The notes under the pieces: generated by a model
Seen by the model: the letters and a program-made list of their open reading frames with translations, nothing else
The model's database searches: none
Told to the model about the DNA's origin: nothing
NCBI GenBank assembly: GCA_046329535.1
Contig: JAXLUN010000001.1
Location: 838,694-902,693 of the forward strand
DNA: 64,000 nucleotides
Reading direction: 5' to 3'
Source of the DNA: Bog-950 sp046329535
Lineage (GTDB): Bacteria; Bacteroidota; Bacteroidia; Chitinophagales; LD1
Shown: positions 9,180-17,146 of the stretch, piece after piece
How the letters are laid out: each line of letters starts with the position of its first letter
How positions within the stretch are numbered: position 1 is the first letter of the stretch
Translations under genes and position numbers: made by a program

Positions 9180-10147
9180 TACAGTTCTTTTTCATTGATT
9201 GTATCGTACACTCCGATAGCTGAATACTTATTGATTCTTTGCTCTATTCTTTCTGCCGCTGTTTTAGTTTCCAGCTCGGCTATATGAGTGATAATGGCCT
9301 TTTTTAAGCGCACGGCCATTTCAGCGGCATCGGCATGAGCTCCACCTGTAGGTTCGTTGATAATGCCGTCAATGATTCCAAAGCTTAACAAATCCTGTGC
9401 GGTAGGTTTTAAGGCCTCGGCAGCTTTTTCTTTATGCTCCCAACTGCGCCACAGGATAGAGGAGCACGATTCGGGAGAAATAACCGAATACCAGGTGTTT
9501 TCCAGCATCAACAGTTTATCGCCCACTCCAATGCCTAAGGCACCACCCGATGCGCCTTCACCGATCACAATACAAAGCACAGGCACTTTAAGTCCGGCCA
9601 TTTGAATCAGGTTTCTGGCAATGGCCTCTCCCTGCCCGCGCTGCTCGGCTTCTTCACCCGGATAAGCCCCCGGAGTGTCAATAAGCGTGACCACCGGCTT
9701 ATTAAATTTCTCGGCCAGTTTCATTAACCGTAAGGCTTTCCGGTAACCTTCCGGATTCGGCATACCGAAATTCCGGTACTGACGCATTTTGGTATTGGCA
9801 CCTTTCTGATGACCAATGATCATGTAAGTCTTTCCATCAATATCGCCCAGACCGCCAACAATGGCTTTATCGTCTTTAAAACTACGGTCGCCAAAAAGTT
9901 CTACGAATTTGCTGCAGATAGATTCAATGTAATATAACGTGTACGGTCTGTCCGGATGACGACTTACCTGAATACGTTGCCAGACAGAGAGGTTAGAATA
10001 AATTTCTTTTCTGGCGGCTTCTATCTTTTGCTGTAGCTGAGTTATCTGCTCTTGTCTTTCGGTTAGAGTTAAACTGCTATCTGCCTTTACTTTTTCCAGC
10101 TCGGCAAACAACTCTTCAACAGGCTTTTCAAAATCAAGAAAATTCAT
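9179..10147 (-). CDS. accA: Acetyl-CoA carboxylase carboxyltransferase subunit alpha
   Basis: Transfers the carboxyl group from biotin-BCCP to acetyl-CoA, forming malonyl-CoA for fatty acid synthesis, in an alpha2beta2 complex with AccD. The start at 10147 gives MNFLDFEKPVEELFAELEKVK, the conserved AccA N-terminus, and 322 residues. The longer in-frame ATG at 10186 adds 13 unrelated residues. Conserved motifs are ISRHPDRPYTLYYI (here QVSRHPDRPY), GRSF-type region GDRSFKDD, GHQKG, the NFGMPNPEGYRKALRLM segment and the oxyanion-hole glycines in GEGASGGALGIGVGD. The last base of its stop is shared with the start codon of the DUF6913 gene. accD and accBC are not nearby. Confidence 0.96.
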   Translation of the reverse strand: MNFLDFEKPVEELFAELEKVKADSSLTLTERQEQITQLQQKIEAARKEIYSNLSVWQRIQVSRHPDRPYTLYYIESICSKFVELFGDRSFKDDKAIVGGLGDIDGKTYMIIGHQKGANTKMRQYRNFGMPNPEGYRKALRLMKLAEKFNKPVVTLIDTPGAYPGEEAEQRGQGEAIARNLIQMAGLKVPVLCIVIGEGASGGALGIGVGDKLLMLENTWYSVISPESCSSILWRSWEHKEKAAEALKPTAQDLLSFGIIDGIINEPTGGAHADAAEMAVRLKKAIITHIAELETKTAAERIEQRINKYSAIGVYDTINEKEL

Positions 10148-10214
10148 GATGCGAATAAACAAAAAATCTGTTTCGGAACAGGACAATTAAGGTGTGTATA
10201 AAATAGGGAAAAGC

Positions 10215-10246
10215 AAAAGGGTGCTGCGGTTTCGCTGCACCCTTTT
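10215..10246 (-). terminator. Terminator hairpin after the sorting-domain remnant
   Basis: AAAAGGGTGC (10215-10224) pairs with GCACCCTTTT (10237-10246), with a possible inner GCG/CGC pair. On the minus strand it follows the remnant at 10266-10530 and ends in a T-run. Confidence 0.7.
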
Positions 10247-10265
10247 GATAACTTAACTCCAATGA

Positions 10266-10530
10266 TTAACGAACTATCTGCAGTTGTTTAATGACTACCG
10301 TTCCACTTACCGAAACATGGATATAATAGGTACCGGATTGCAGCGTGGAAGTATTTACCTCCATAGCCGAGAACTGATTTTCTGTTTCAAAAACTACCTG
10401 TCCCAAAACATTGGTCAATCTTAATTTCTCTATCTCCGTTCCGCTCATTTTCACATTGACCAACTGAGTGGCCGGTCAGTACCCCGAGTAAAAGGGCCAT
10501 TACCAAAAGCGTAAACTTTGTTGTTTTTAT
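10266..10530 (-). pseudogene. Remnant of a T9SS-secreted protein: signal peptide joined out of frame to sorting domain
   Basis: The minus strand carries two recognisable pieces in different frames. From about 10530 down to the 10460s one frame reads KTTKFTLLVMALLLGVLTG, a signal peptide whose natural start codon position holds ATA rather than ATG. One base out of register, directly after a TGA, the other frame reads PATQLVNVKM and continues to RLTNVLGQVVFET and YYIHVSVSGTVVIKQLQIVR. That is a complete type A C-terminal sorting domain of type IX secretion cargo. The usual hundreds of residues between signal and sorting domain are absent. The simplest reading is an internal deletion that fused the two ends out of frame. 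The 65-codon frame with TTG at 10463 is probably not made. The downstream terminator is still intact. Confidence 0.65.
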
Positions 10531-10802
10531 TATGCTGGTTTTTGTTTTGTGAAAAAATTATCGCGGCTGCAAACTTATGGCGGGCTGATGCGTTTACCGA
10601 TGATGCATGACTCGGGAGCGGCTGATGATTATCATGCCTGCATCTGTTCTCTGTTGGGATAGGGTGCAGAAGTAAAAGTTTCAGTACCCGCGAAGGAGCG
10701 AGCTATTGAGTTAAAAGATTTTTTTGACCCTGTGCAAAGACATCAGATAACAGTGAGATTGTTTTTATTTACATCTTCAATATAAATGTTGCTTCGTTAG
10801 CT

Positions 10803-13190
10803 ATGCGATTGAAATATATTCTTCCCGTTGTTCTGTTTTTCGTCACGTTCATGCTGGCCGCTCAGGATATTAAAACCATTCGCGGGCAGGTGCTGGATAA
10901 AGATTCTAAATATCCTTTGGCGGGTGCCCGGGTGGTGGTGGTAGATACCGGCACTATCAACGGCACTGTGACTGATGAAAACGGTTACTTCCACTTAGAG
11001 GTGCCGCTTGGGCGTGTATCGCTGCGCGTTTCGTATATGGGTTATAAAGATGAAGGGGTCAACAATTTGCAGGTGATATCGGGTAAAGAAATTAATCAAA
11101 CCATTGAGCTGCAGGAAAAGGTCACCGAGATGAATGAGGTGGTGGTAACGGGCAACAAAGAACAGGGCCGCGCCAAAAATGAATTTGCGGTGATTAGTGC
11201 GCGTTCATTTGATGTGGAACTTACCAGCCGGTTTAGCGGAAATAGAAATGACCCTGCGCGTATGGCCAGTAACTTTGCCGGAGTTAGCGGTGCCAACGAT
11301 GCGCGTAATGATATTATTATTCGGGGCAATTCGCCTATGGGTATGTTGTGGCGTCTGGAAGGTATAGATATACCCAGCCCCAATCACTTTGGCGGTTTTG
11401 GCAGCACAGGCGGACCTGTGAGCATGCTCAACAACAATACCCTTTCGAGAGGTGATTTTATAACATCTGCTTTTCCGGCTGAATATGGTAATGCCCTTTC
11501 GGGGGTGTTTGATTTGGGTATGCGCAACGGGAATAAAGATAAGTATGAGTTTCTAGCCCAGGTAGGCTTTAATGGTTTTGAAGTAGGGGCAGAAGGGCCT
11601 TTTGCCAAAAAGAAAAGTCAGGCTTCTTTTTTAGTGAACTATCGCTACTCTACTCTGGCCTTCTTTAAACTGCTGAAAGTAAATTTTGGCACCGGTACGG
11701 CTGTGCCGGAGTATCAGGACTTAACTTTTAAAGTAGATGTGCCCACCAAGAAAGCGGGTGTGTTTCGCTTTTGGGGGCTGGGCGGTTTAAGTAAGATTGA
11801 ACTGCTGGGTCATGTGGTTGACCTCAGCAAACCGCAAAAAGATTTATACGGGAACGAGAACATTGACCTCTACAACAAAGTGCAAACCGGTATGGTTGGT
11901 TTTTCGCACACGTATTTTATCACCCCGAAAACCTATTACAAACTGATGCTGGCCGCTACGCACCAAACCCAGCGGGCCGATATTGATTCTATAGAGCCGG
12001 TTTACCGCACCGAGATTGTGCGCACCAACAAAGTGTTTCTGCGCCAGAATAAATACAGTGCGCATATTATGGCTAACACCAAACTCGATAGCAAAAACAC
12101 CGTTACCGTTGGTTTAATTGCCAATGTATACGACCTGAAGTTTGCCGACAGCATTTTGTATGGAAGTATTTTTGTGCCGATGAAATACGGCAAAGGCTAC
12201 AGCGCGTTGGTAGAAGCCTATGCCATGTGGAAGCATAAGTTTAACGAACAGTTAACGCTTAACCTGGGTATGCATACGCAGTATTACTCGCTTAGCAGCA
12301 GCTTTGCTCCGGAGCCGCGGGCGGGCCTGAAATATCAGTTTAAAGAAAATCAATCCATCAGTATTGGTTATGGATTGCATCATCAGATACAGCCTTTGCC
12401 CACGTATTATAACTATGAAGTTTCTTTCAGCCCGAACCGTACGCCAACCAATCTCAAAATGGACTTTACGCAAAGTAACCATGTGGTGGCGGGATACGAA
12501 CTGGTGTTTGCCAAAGATTTTCACCTGAAGGCTGAAGCATATTTTCAGTATATCAATAATGCCCCGGTGGAGCGTAACAAGTCTTCGTTCAGTATGCTGA
12601 ATGCGGGGGCTGATTTTGCTACGCCTAACAATACCAATCTGGTCAACAAAGGAGTGGGCAGAAATTACGGGCTGGAGTTAACGATGGAGAAGTTTCTGAG
12701 CAAGGGGTATTACTTTCTGGTAACGGGTTCTTTGTTTCAATCGGAGTATAAGGGCAGCGATAACGTGTGGCGAAACACCGCGTTTAACGGGCACTATGTA
12801 GTGAATGCGCTGGCGGGTTACCAGTATTTGTTTGGCGGTAAGAAAAATAAAACGAAGCGCCATGCCCTGAGTCTGGATTTAAAAATGACCGGTGCCGGTG
12901 GACGTTATTACACGCCTATTGATTTAGCTGCCAGCGATGCGCAGAATACTGCTGTGCTGATAGACAGCCTGGCTTTTTCTGAAAAGTATAAAGATTATTT
13001 CCGGCTGGATATTAAGCTGAGTTACCGCCTCAGCTTTAGAAAGATTACGCAGGAAATTTCGATGGACCTGCAAAACGTGGCCAACATCCAGAACATTTTC
13101 CGCAAGGTGTATAACCCGCGCACCAACTCGCTGAATAACGAATATCAGCAGGGCATTTTTATTTTACCGCAGTATAAGATTTTGTTTTAG
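10803..13190 (+). CDS. TonB-dependent outer membrane receptor with carboxypeptidase-like regulatory domain
   Basis: 795 residues. A signal peptide (MRLKYILPVVLFFVTFMLAAQ) precedes a CarboxypepD_reg-like beta-sandwich (around 25-110: IRGQVLDKDSKYPLAGARVVV..GTVTDENGYFHLEVP). The plug domain follows (NEVVVTGNKEQGRAKNEF, ..NDIIIRGNSPMGMLWRLEGIDIPSPNHFG), then a beta-barrel rich in aromatic strands to the C-terminus. The plug contains the RGNSP..L-EGIDI pattern of this family. No SusD partner is adjacent, so it is more likely a stand-alone receptor (siderophore, peptide or unknown ligand) than a glycan SusC. The ligand cannot be predicted. A 270-bp leader precedes it; no terminator was noticed after the stop. 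Confidence 0.9.
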   Translation: MRLKYILPVVLFFVTFMLAAQDIKTIRGQVLDKDSKYPLAGARVVVVDTGTINGTVTDENGYFHLEVPLGRVSLRVSYMGYKDEGVNNLQVISGKEINQTIELQEKVTEMNEVVVTGNKEQGRAKNEFAVISARSFDVELTSRFSGNRNDPARMASNFAGVSGANDARNDIIIRGNSPMGMLWRLEGIDIPSPNHFGGFGSTGGPVSMLNNNTLSRGDFITSAFPAEYGNALSGVFDLGMRNGNKDKYEFLAQVGFNGFEVGAEGPFAKKKSQASFLVNYRYSTLAFFKLLKVNFGTGTAVPEYQDLTFKVDVPTKKAGVFRFWGLGGLSKIELLGHVVDLSKPQKDLYGNENIDLYNKVQTGMVGFSHTYFITPKTYYKLMLAATHQTQRADIDSIEPVYRTEIVRTNKVFLRQNKYSAHIMANTKLDSKNTVTVGLIANVYDLKFADSILYGSIFVPMKYGKGYSALVEAYAMWKHKFNEQLTLNLGMHTQYYSLSSSFAPEPRAGLKYQFKENQSISIGYGLHHQIQPLPTYYNYEVSFSPNRTPTNLKMDFTQSNHVVAGYELVFAKDFHLKAEAYFQYINNAPVERNKSSFSMLNAGADFATPNNTNLVNKGVGRNYGLELTMEKFLSKGYYFLVTGSLFQSEYKGSDNVWRNTAFNGHYVVNALAGYQYLFGGKKNKTKRHALSLDLKMTGAGGRYYTPIDLAASDAQNTAVLIDSLAFSEKYKDYFRLDIKLSYRLSFRKITQEISMDLQNVANIQNIFRKVYNPRTNSLNNEYQQGIFILPQYKILF

Positions 13191-13281
13191 GGGAGGAGGG
13201 TTTGAAATGCTGAGTGAGTTGATGATGTGAAGATTAAGAACGCTTAGCCGTACAGGCATGCAATCGTATTGGGGCGGGCGG

Positions 13282-13352
13282 GTGTTTGTAGCTTCAACGT
13301 TTTACGGGCTAATGAAGTGGCGCATTAAAACGCGCTACCTCTCCGCAAACAC
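13282..13352. other. Structured intergenic element (nested inverted repeats)
   Basis: GTGTTTG (13282-13288) is the inverse of CAAACAC (13346-13352). Between them CTTCA..TGAAG and GGCGC..GCGCT form further short stems. The folded shape is a junction about 70 nt across, in the gap between the TonB receptor and the TPR gene. It has no coding potential. It may be part of the same mobile or repetitive sequence as the GTTAGCGGCA repeats that follow. Confidence 0.35.
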
Positions 13353-13417
13353 TAAACTAAAATAACAAAGAGAAACTTAACGCTTATGGCTTCCCGCGCC
13401 ATTTCATTTAGACCGAT

Positions 13418-13427
13418 GTTAGCGGCA
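13418..13427 (+). repeat. Left arm of a 10-bp inverted repeat flanking the TPR gene
   Basis: GTTAGCGGCA here is the exact inverse of TGCCGCTAAC at 14096-14105. The pair encloses exactly one gene, the TPR lipoprotein, with 18 bp outside its stop and 5 bp outside its start. Confidence 0.6.
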
Positions 13428-13445
13428 CTGTCCTACACCGAATGT

Positions 13446-14090
13446 TTATTTACATTCTTGCTTAATCCATAGTTCCGCCCCATCGTCACCGAGTTTTTTA
13501 GCCAGTTCAAAATCTTTACATGCACCGCTTTTGTCTCCAAGATTAAGTTTTGCAACTCCCAAATCCGTTCTTGCCTCACCATCCATTGGTATAAGTCCGA
13601 CAACAACTTCAAGGTCGCTTTTTGCGCCAACAAAATCACCAGCTTGCTCTCTGACTATTGCTCTTTTGTAATATGCGCTTGTATCGGTGGGGTCTAACTC
13701 TAATGCCTTTGTGAGGTCGTGAATGGCTTCGGAAAATTGTTTCTTCCTCTGATAGATAGTAGCTCTCGTATAGTATAGTCCAGGTTTAGTGTCATTTACA
13801 AAAATTGCCCTGCTGATTAACTCTAAGGCAGAGTCACTGTTGCCTTTGTTTAATTGAATTAACGTCTGTTGCAAATAAAAGTCTACGTCCTTTAGGTTTA
13901 GCTTAGATTTTTTTATGGAGTCTTCAATTCCTTTTTGCTCCCAAATGTCCGAGGCAATTGACGATATAATTGAAGTATCTCTGTTGTCTTTGTTAATAGA
14001 TTCAGTTTCCGAAATGTTTCCCTGTTGTCTTGTATTGCAAGACAAAAACAATAAGAAAAGTGAACTTATAATGATGAGATTGAATTTCAT
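13446..14090 (-). CDS. TPR-repeat lipoprotein
   Basis: 214 residues. A lipoprotein signal with lipobox LFLSC (Cys18) is followed by a polar linker. From about residue 75 there are tetratricopeptide-like helical pairs (LNKGNSDSALELISRAIFVN, GLYYTRATIYQRKKQFSEAIHDLTKALELDPTDTSAYYKRAIVREQAGDFVGAKSDLE, EARTDLGVAKLNLGDKSGACKDFELAKKLG). TPRs mediate protein contacts; no enzyme domain is present. It is a lone gene framed by the perfect 10-bp inverted repeat GTTAGCGGCA/TGCCGCTAAC, as if it were a movable single-gene cassette. The partner and function are unknown. Confidence 0.8.
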   Translation of the reverse strand: MKFNLIIISSLFLLFLSCNTRQQGNISETESINKDNRDTSIISSIASDIWEQKGIEDSIKKSKLNLKDVDFYLQQTLIQLNKGNSDSALELISRAIFVNDTKPGLYYTRATIYQRKKQFSEAIHDLTKALELDPTDTSAYYKRAIVREQAGDFVGAKSDLEVVVGLIPMDGEARTDLGVAKLNLGDKSGACKDFELAKKLGDDGAELWIKQECK

Positions 14091-14095
14091 AGCAT

Positions 14096-14105
14096 TGCCG
14101 CTAAC
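14096..14105 (+). repeat. Right arm of the inverted repeat flanking the TPR gene
   Basis: TGCCGCTAAC, the perfect inverse of GTTAGCGGCA at 13418-13427; it begins 5 bp upstream of the TPR gene start. TATAGCGG follows at 14111-14118, a weaker echo of the same motif. Confidence 0.6.
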
Positions 14106-14136
14106 TTACATATAGCGGTAGTTTTTCTCTAAAAAA

Positions 14137-14174
14137 CTTCCTCCTATTTCCAGTTTTACGAATATAGGAGGAAG
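14137..14174 (+). terminator. Hairpin with T-run
   Basis: CTTCCTCCTAT (14137-14147) pairs perfectly with ATAGGAGGAAG (14164-14174), followed by CTTTTT. It looks like a rightward terminator although no rightward gene precedes it; it may close antisense transcription through the TPR gene. Confidence 0.5.
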
Positions 14175-14263
14175 CTTTTTCAAAAAATCTATATCCTCCT
14201 ATTTTACTCCCTCCTCACAAACCTTAATAAACCAATCCATATTTTTTGAAGAATTATCCCGTT

Positions 14264-14305
14264 GACGGGTTTCCAAGGACGAATGACGGGTTTGCCAGGA
14301 CGGAT
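14264..14305 (+). repeat. Two tandem 21-bp units (first array)
   Basis: Units 14264-14284 and 14285-14305 each begin GACGGGTTT and differ at a few positions; a third partial unit starts GACATTTTC. The period of 21 bp is the same as in the array at 14680-14938. Read on the minus strand the units encode the heptads VIRPGKP and VIRPWKP. Confidence 0.6.
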
Positions 14306-14679
14306 GACATTTTCGGCCTGCCTAAAAACACCTGTTTTTGACCCCATGCATACTCCTGAAGATGGAATGAAGGCCGAAGTGCGAAGCAGGAAGTGTGATG
14401 CGCGGAGGAGTAGAGGCGATGCAATAGACCAGAAGAAGAGAAGGTGATTGCGGTAGAAAGAAAAGTCCGTCAGGATGAAAGAAAACAGTGTGCAGATGCC
14501 TGCCTCCCCAAGGAGGTTGAGTGAACAGATATATATGAAGAAGTGGAAGAGCGGTGAGAGGAAGTATGCTGGAAAGAGCTGGAAGTATGTGCCGGTAGTG
14601 AAGCGGGCGCCAAACACTGCATAGCTCAAGATTATGTTAAAAAGGTGTCGAGGTACCCGTTTTTAACACTTATATGCGC
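14306..14679. other. Gene-free, purine-rich spacer
   Basis: The plus strand is strongly purine-rich (GAAG/GGAG runs) from about 14370 on. A 141-codon minus-strand frame (14204-14629) exists, but its composition, hydrophobic low-complexity runs and link to the 21-bp repeats make it an unlikely gene. Nothing else recognisable is seen here or in 14939-15115. Confidence 0.4.
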
Positions 14680-14938
14680 CAGTGAGGGCCATTGAGAAGA
14701 GGAGGACTGCCAAAGATTCCTCCCGGACTGACATATATTCTTCCGGTGAGAGTAAATATTTGAGGGGGACGGGCAAATATCGAAGGAGGACTGTCAAAGA
14801 TTCCTCCCGGACTGCCATATATTCCTCCGGTGAGGCCAAATATTTGAGGAGGACGGGCAAATATCGAAGGGTGTTGGGCAAATATCGAAGACTGATGAGC
14901 AAATATTGAAGACTGATGCGCATTGCGAAGACCCGGAC
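14680..14938. repeat. Degenerate 21-bp tandem array with an 84-bp higher-order duplication
   Basis: Twelve or so degenerate 21-bp units run head to tail; clear ones end in GGCAAATATCGAAGG or similar (14771, 14855, 14876 and, with changes, 14897 and 14918). Four units form an 84-bp block (14701-14784) that is repeated almost exactly at 14785-14868. Because the period is a multiple of three, all frames show seven-residue repeats, for example IFARPPQ, IYGSPGG and IFDSPPS on the minus strand. It is either a minisatellite or the fossil of a heptad-repeat protein; no normal start context is seen. Confidence 0.75.
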
Positions 14939-15115
14939 GAGGGTTGTGAGCTGGGTGTTTCACTCAGATGAAAGATTGACGAGTAAAGATGAGAGGGGGA
15001 TGCATGAAATGGAGGGGAGGAGGTGCTACCTAAACCCGCTCCGCAGTGTGCAAGGCCGATTTACCCGAGCTTGCGCACCACGGGGTTAACTGATTGTGCC
15101 AGCGGTTCTTAGGGC

Positions 15116-17128
15116 TCAGTCTTTCATCTTGAGCAGGATAGCTCCCGCCTCTACAAACGATTTTTCGGTGACAAAAATTTCTTCCACTTCGCCATCGGCC
15201 TGGGCCTCCATGGTGGTTTCCATTTTCATAGAGTTCATAATCAGCAGGGGGGTGCCGCTTTGTACGGTATCGCCCGCTTTTACCAGTACTTTGACTACCT
15301 CGCCCGGCATCGGGGCGGTGTAGCCATTGCTATGGTCAGCTGAGCCGGGCAGTGTAAAGCGGGGTATTTGCCGGAAATGAAAGGTGCCGGCAGCGGGGTG
15401 TTGTATATACCAATCGGAGCCTTTGCGCGCTATCATCATATTCTGTGAGTGGTTATCTATCTCCACCATAAGCAGGCTGCTCTGCTTATCGGCCCTGTTA
15501 GAGAGTTCAAACTTTTCGTAGCCCGCCAGCCTGACGCTGTGGTTATAGCCATTGACCGTAACGGTAAAATCTCCAAACTGCAGATAGCGGTACTGCACCT
15601 GAACGTGCTCTCCGTTCAGTTCTACATCAAACAGTTGCGGCTGGTAAAAAACATTGCGCCAGCCGTTGAGAGCATCGGGGCGGTTTTCGGTTTCAGAGCG
15701 GAACTTCCAGTCAAACAACATAGCGGCTATAGCCATTTGGTGCAGCTGTTCCTGACTGGGCTCGGGTTTGTAGTCGGCAAAGCTGCGCTCAATGAGTTTG
15801 GTATCAAAGGTGCCGTCTAAAAACTGCGGGTGATTGAGTAACTGAATCAGAAAATCTTTGTTGGTAGTAAGGCCCAGTATGCTGATTCTTTCGAGCGTGT
15901 TAACCAGGCAGGCGATGGCATCGGTGCGGGTGCCGGCTGTAAAAATCAGTTTAGCAATCATGCTATCGTAATATACCTCTACTACGGAGCCAGTTTCAAC
16001 ACCGGTTTCAACGCGCAGGCCCGGCATGTGCGGTATACGCCAGTGCAGTATTTCGCCTGTGGCCGGAAAGAAATTGTTGGCGGCATCTTCGGCACAAATG
16101 CGACATTCAATAGAATGACCCATTGGATGAAAGTCTTCGGGTAAGGGAGTCACCATCTCCTTACCTTCGGCTATCTCAATCTGCATGGTCACCAGGTCGG
16201 TCCAGGTAATGTTTTCGGTAACGGGGTGCTCTACCTGCAGGCGGGTATTTACTTCGAGAAAATAAAAGTTGTGCTGCTCATCGAGAATAAACTCTACCGT
16301 GCCGGCATTGGTGTAGTTCACATACTCGGCAATAGCTACAGCCGCTTTGCCCATTTCAGCGCGCAACTCATCGCTTAAGGATGGCGAAGGTGCCTCTTCA
16401 ATTACCTTCTGGTATCTTCGCTGTAAAGAACATTCGCGGTCGAACAGATGAAAATAATTGCCGTGTTCATCACCCACTATCTGAAACTCGATATGCTTGG
16501 CCTTCGGAAAATACTTTTCCATCAGGAGCGAACCATCGCCAAAACTTTTCTGTGCCTCGCGTGAAGCGGCTTCAAAGGCACTTTCCAGTTCCTGTGGATT
16601 GTTGACAATCCGCATTCCTTTACCTCCGCCACCGGCACTGGCTTTGAGCAACACCGGATAGCCTATTTCATCGGCTTCATATTTAAAGCGTCCGATTGAC
16701 TGGTCTTCGCCCTCATACCCCGGCACTACCGGTACCCCTGCTTCGCGGGCAATTTTTTTGGCATTGGTTTTTGAGCCCAGTGCTTCAATCACTTCAGCCG
16801 AAGGTCCGATGAAAATAATGCCTTCATTTTTGCAGCGTTGAGCAAACGAAGCATTCTCGGATAAAAAGCCATACCCCGGATGAATGGCATCGGCTCCGGC
16901 TTGTTTGGCAGCGGCAATAATCTTATCCTGATTCAGATAGCTTTCGGAAGCATAGCAGCCGCCTATACAGATAGCCTCATCGGCCCGTTTTACAAACAGC
17001 GTTTGGGCATCGGCATCGGAAAACACGGCTACGGTGCGCAGTCCCATGGCATGGGCTGAATGCATAATGCGGATGGCAATTTCGCCCCGGTTGGCAATCA
17101 GTATTTTTTTAATCGTCTTCATGGTCAT
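15116..17128 (-). CDS. mccA: Acyl-CoA carboxylase biotin-containing alpha subunit (methylcrotonyl-CoA carboxylase type)
   Basis: Carboxylates biotin with ATP and bicarbonate, then passes the carboxyl group to the beta subunit. 670 residues in the order biotin carboxylase (1-450: KILIANRGEIAIRI, ATP-grasp loop KASAGGGGKGMRIV, EVNTRLQVEHPVTE), BT-like linker (450-590) and biotinyl domain (600-670) with the biotin lysine in NSMKMET. That single-chain BC-BCCP plan is typical of 3-methylcrotonyl-CoA (leucine breakdown), propionyl- or geranyl-CoA carboxylases. The adjacent beta subunit favours the MCC type. A second ATG two codons downstream (17122, MKTIKK) is an equally good start. It lies 18 bp after mccB in the same leftward operon. 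The exact acyl substrate is inferred. Confidence 0.88.
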   Translation of the reverse strand: MTMKTIKKILIANRGEIAIRIMHSAHAMGLRTVAVFSDADAQTLFVKRADEAICIGGCYASESYLNQDKIIAAAKQAGADAIHPGYGFLSENASFAQRCKNEGIIFIGPSAEVIEALGSKTNAKKIAREAGVPVVPGYEGEDQSIGRFKYEADEIGYPVLLKASAGGGGKGMRIVNNPQELESAFEAASREAQKSFGDGSLLMEKYFPKAKHIEFQIVGDEHGNYFHLFDRECSLQRRYQKVIEEAPSPSLSDELRAEMGKAAVAIAEYVNYTNAGTVEFILDEQHNFYFLEVNTRLQVEHPVTENITWTDLVTMQIEIAEGKEMVTPLPEDFHPMGHSIECRICAEDAANNFFPATGEILHWRIPHMPGLRVETGVETGSVVEVYYDSMIAKLIFTAGTRTDAIACLVNTLERISILGLTTNKDFLIQLLNHPQFLDGTFDTKLIERSFADYKPEPSQEQLHQMAIAAMLFDWKFRSETENRPDALNGWRNVFYQPQLFDVELNGEHVQVQYRYLQFGDFTVTVNGYNHSVRLAGYEKFELSNRADKQSSLLMVEIDNHSQNMMIARKGSDWYIQHPAAGTFHFRQIPRFTLPGSADHSNGYTAPMPGEVVKVLVKAGDTVQSGTPLLIMNSMKMETTMEAQADGEVEEIFVTEKSFVEAGAILLKMKD

Positions 17129-17146
17129 TTAATCTGGGGGTGGTTG

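Noticed and set aside
13418..14105. Integron attC cassette
   Set aside because: The motif GTTAGCG does not match the GTTRRRY core well, and no integron integrase is seen.
14204..14629. 141-codon leftward reading frame
   Set aside because: Low-complexity hydrophobic and repeat-derived sequence, no start context, no family resemblance; overlaps the 21-bp array.
14680..14938. CRISPR-like array
   Set aside because: Units are contiguous with no unique spacers, are degenerate, and no cas genes are present.
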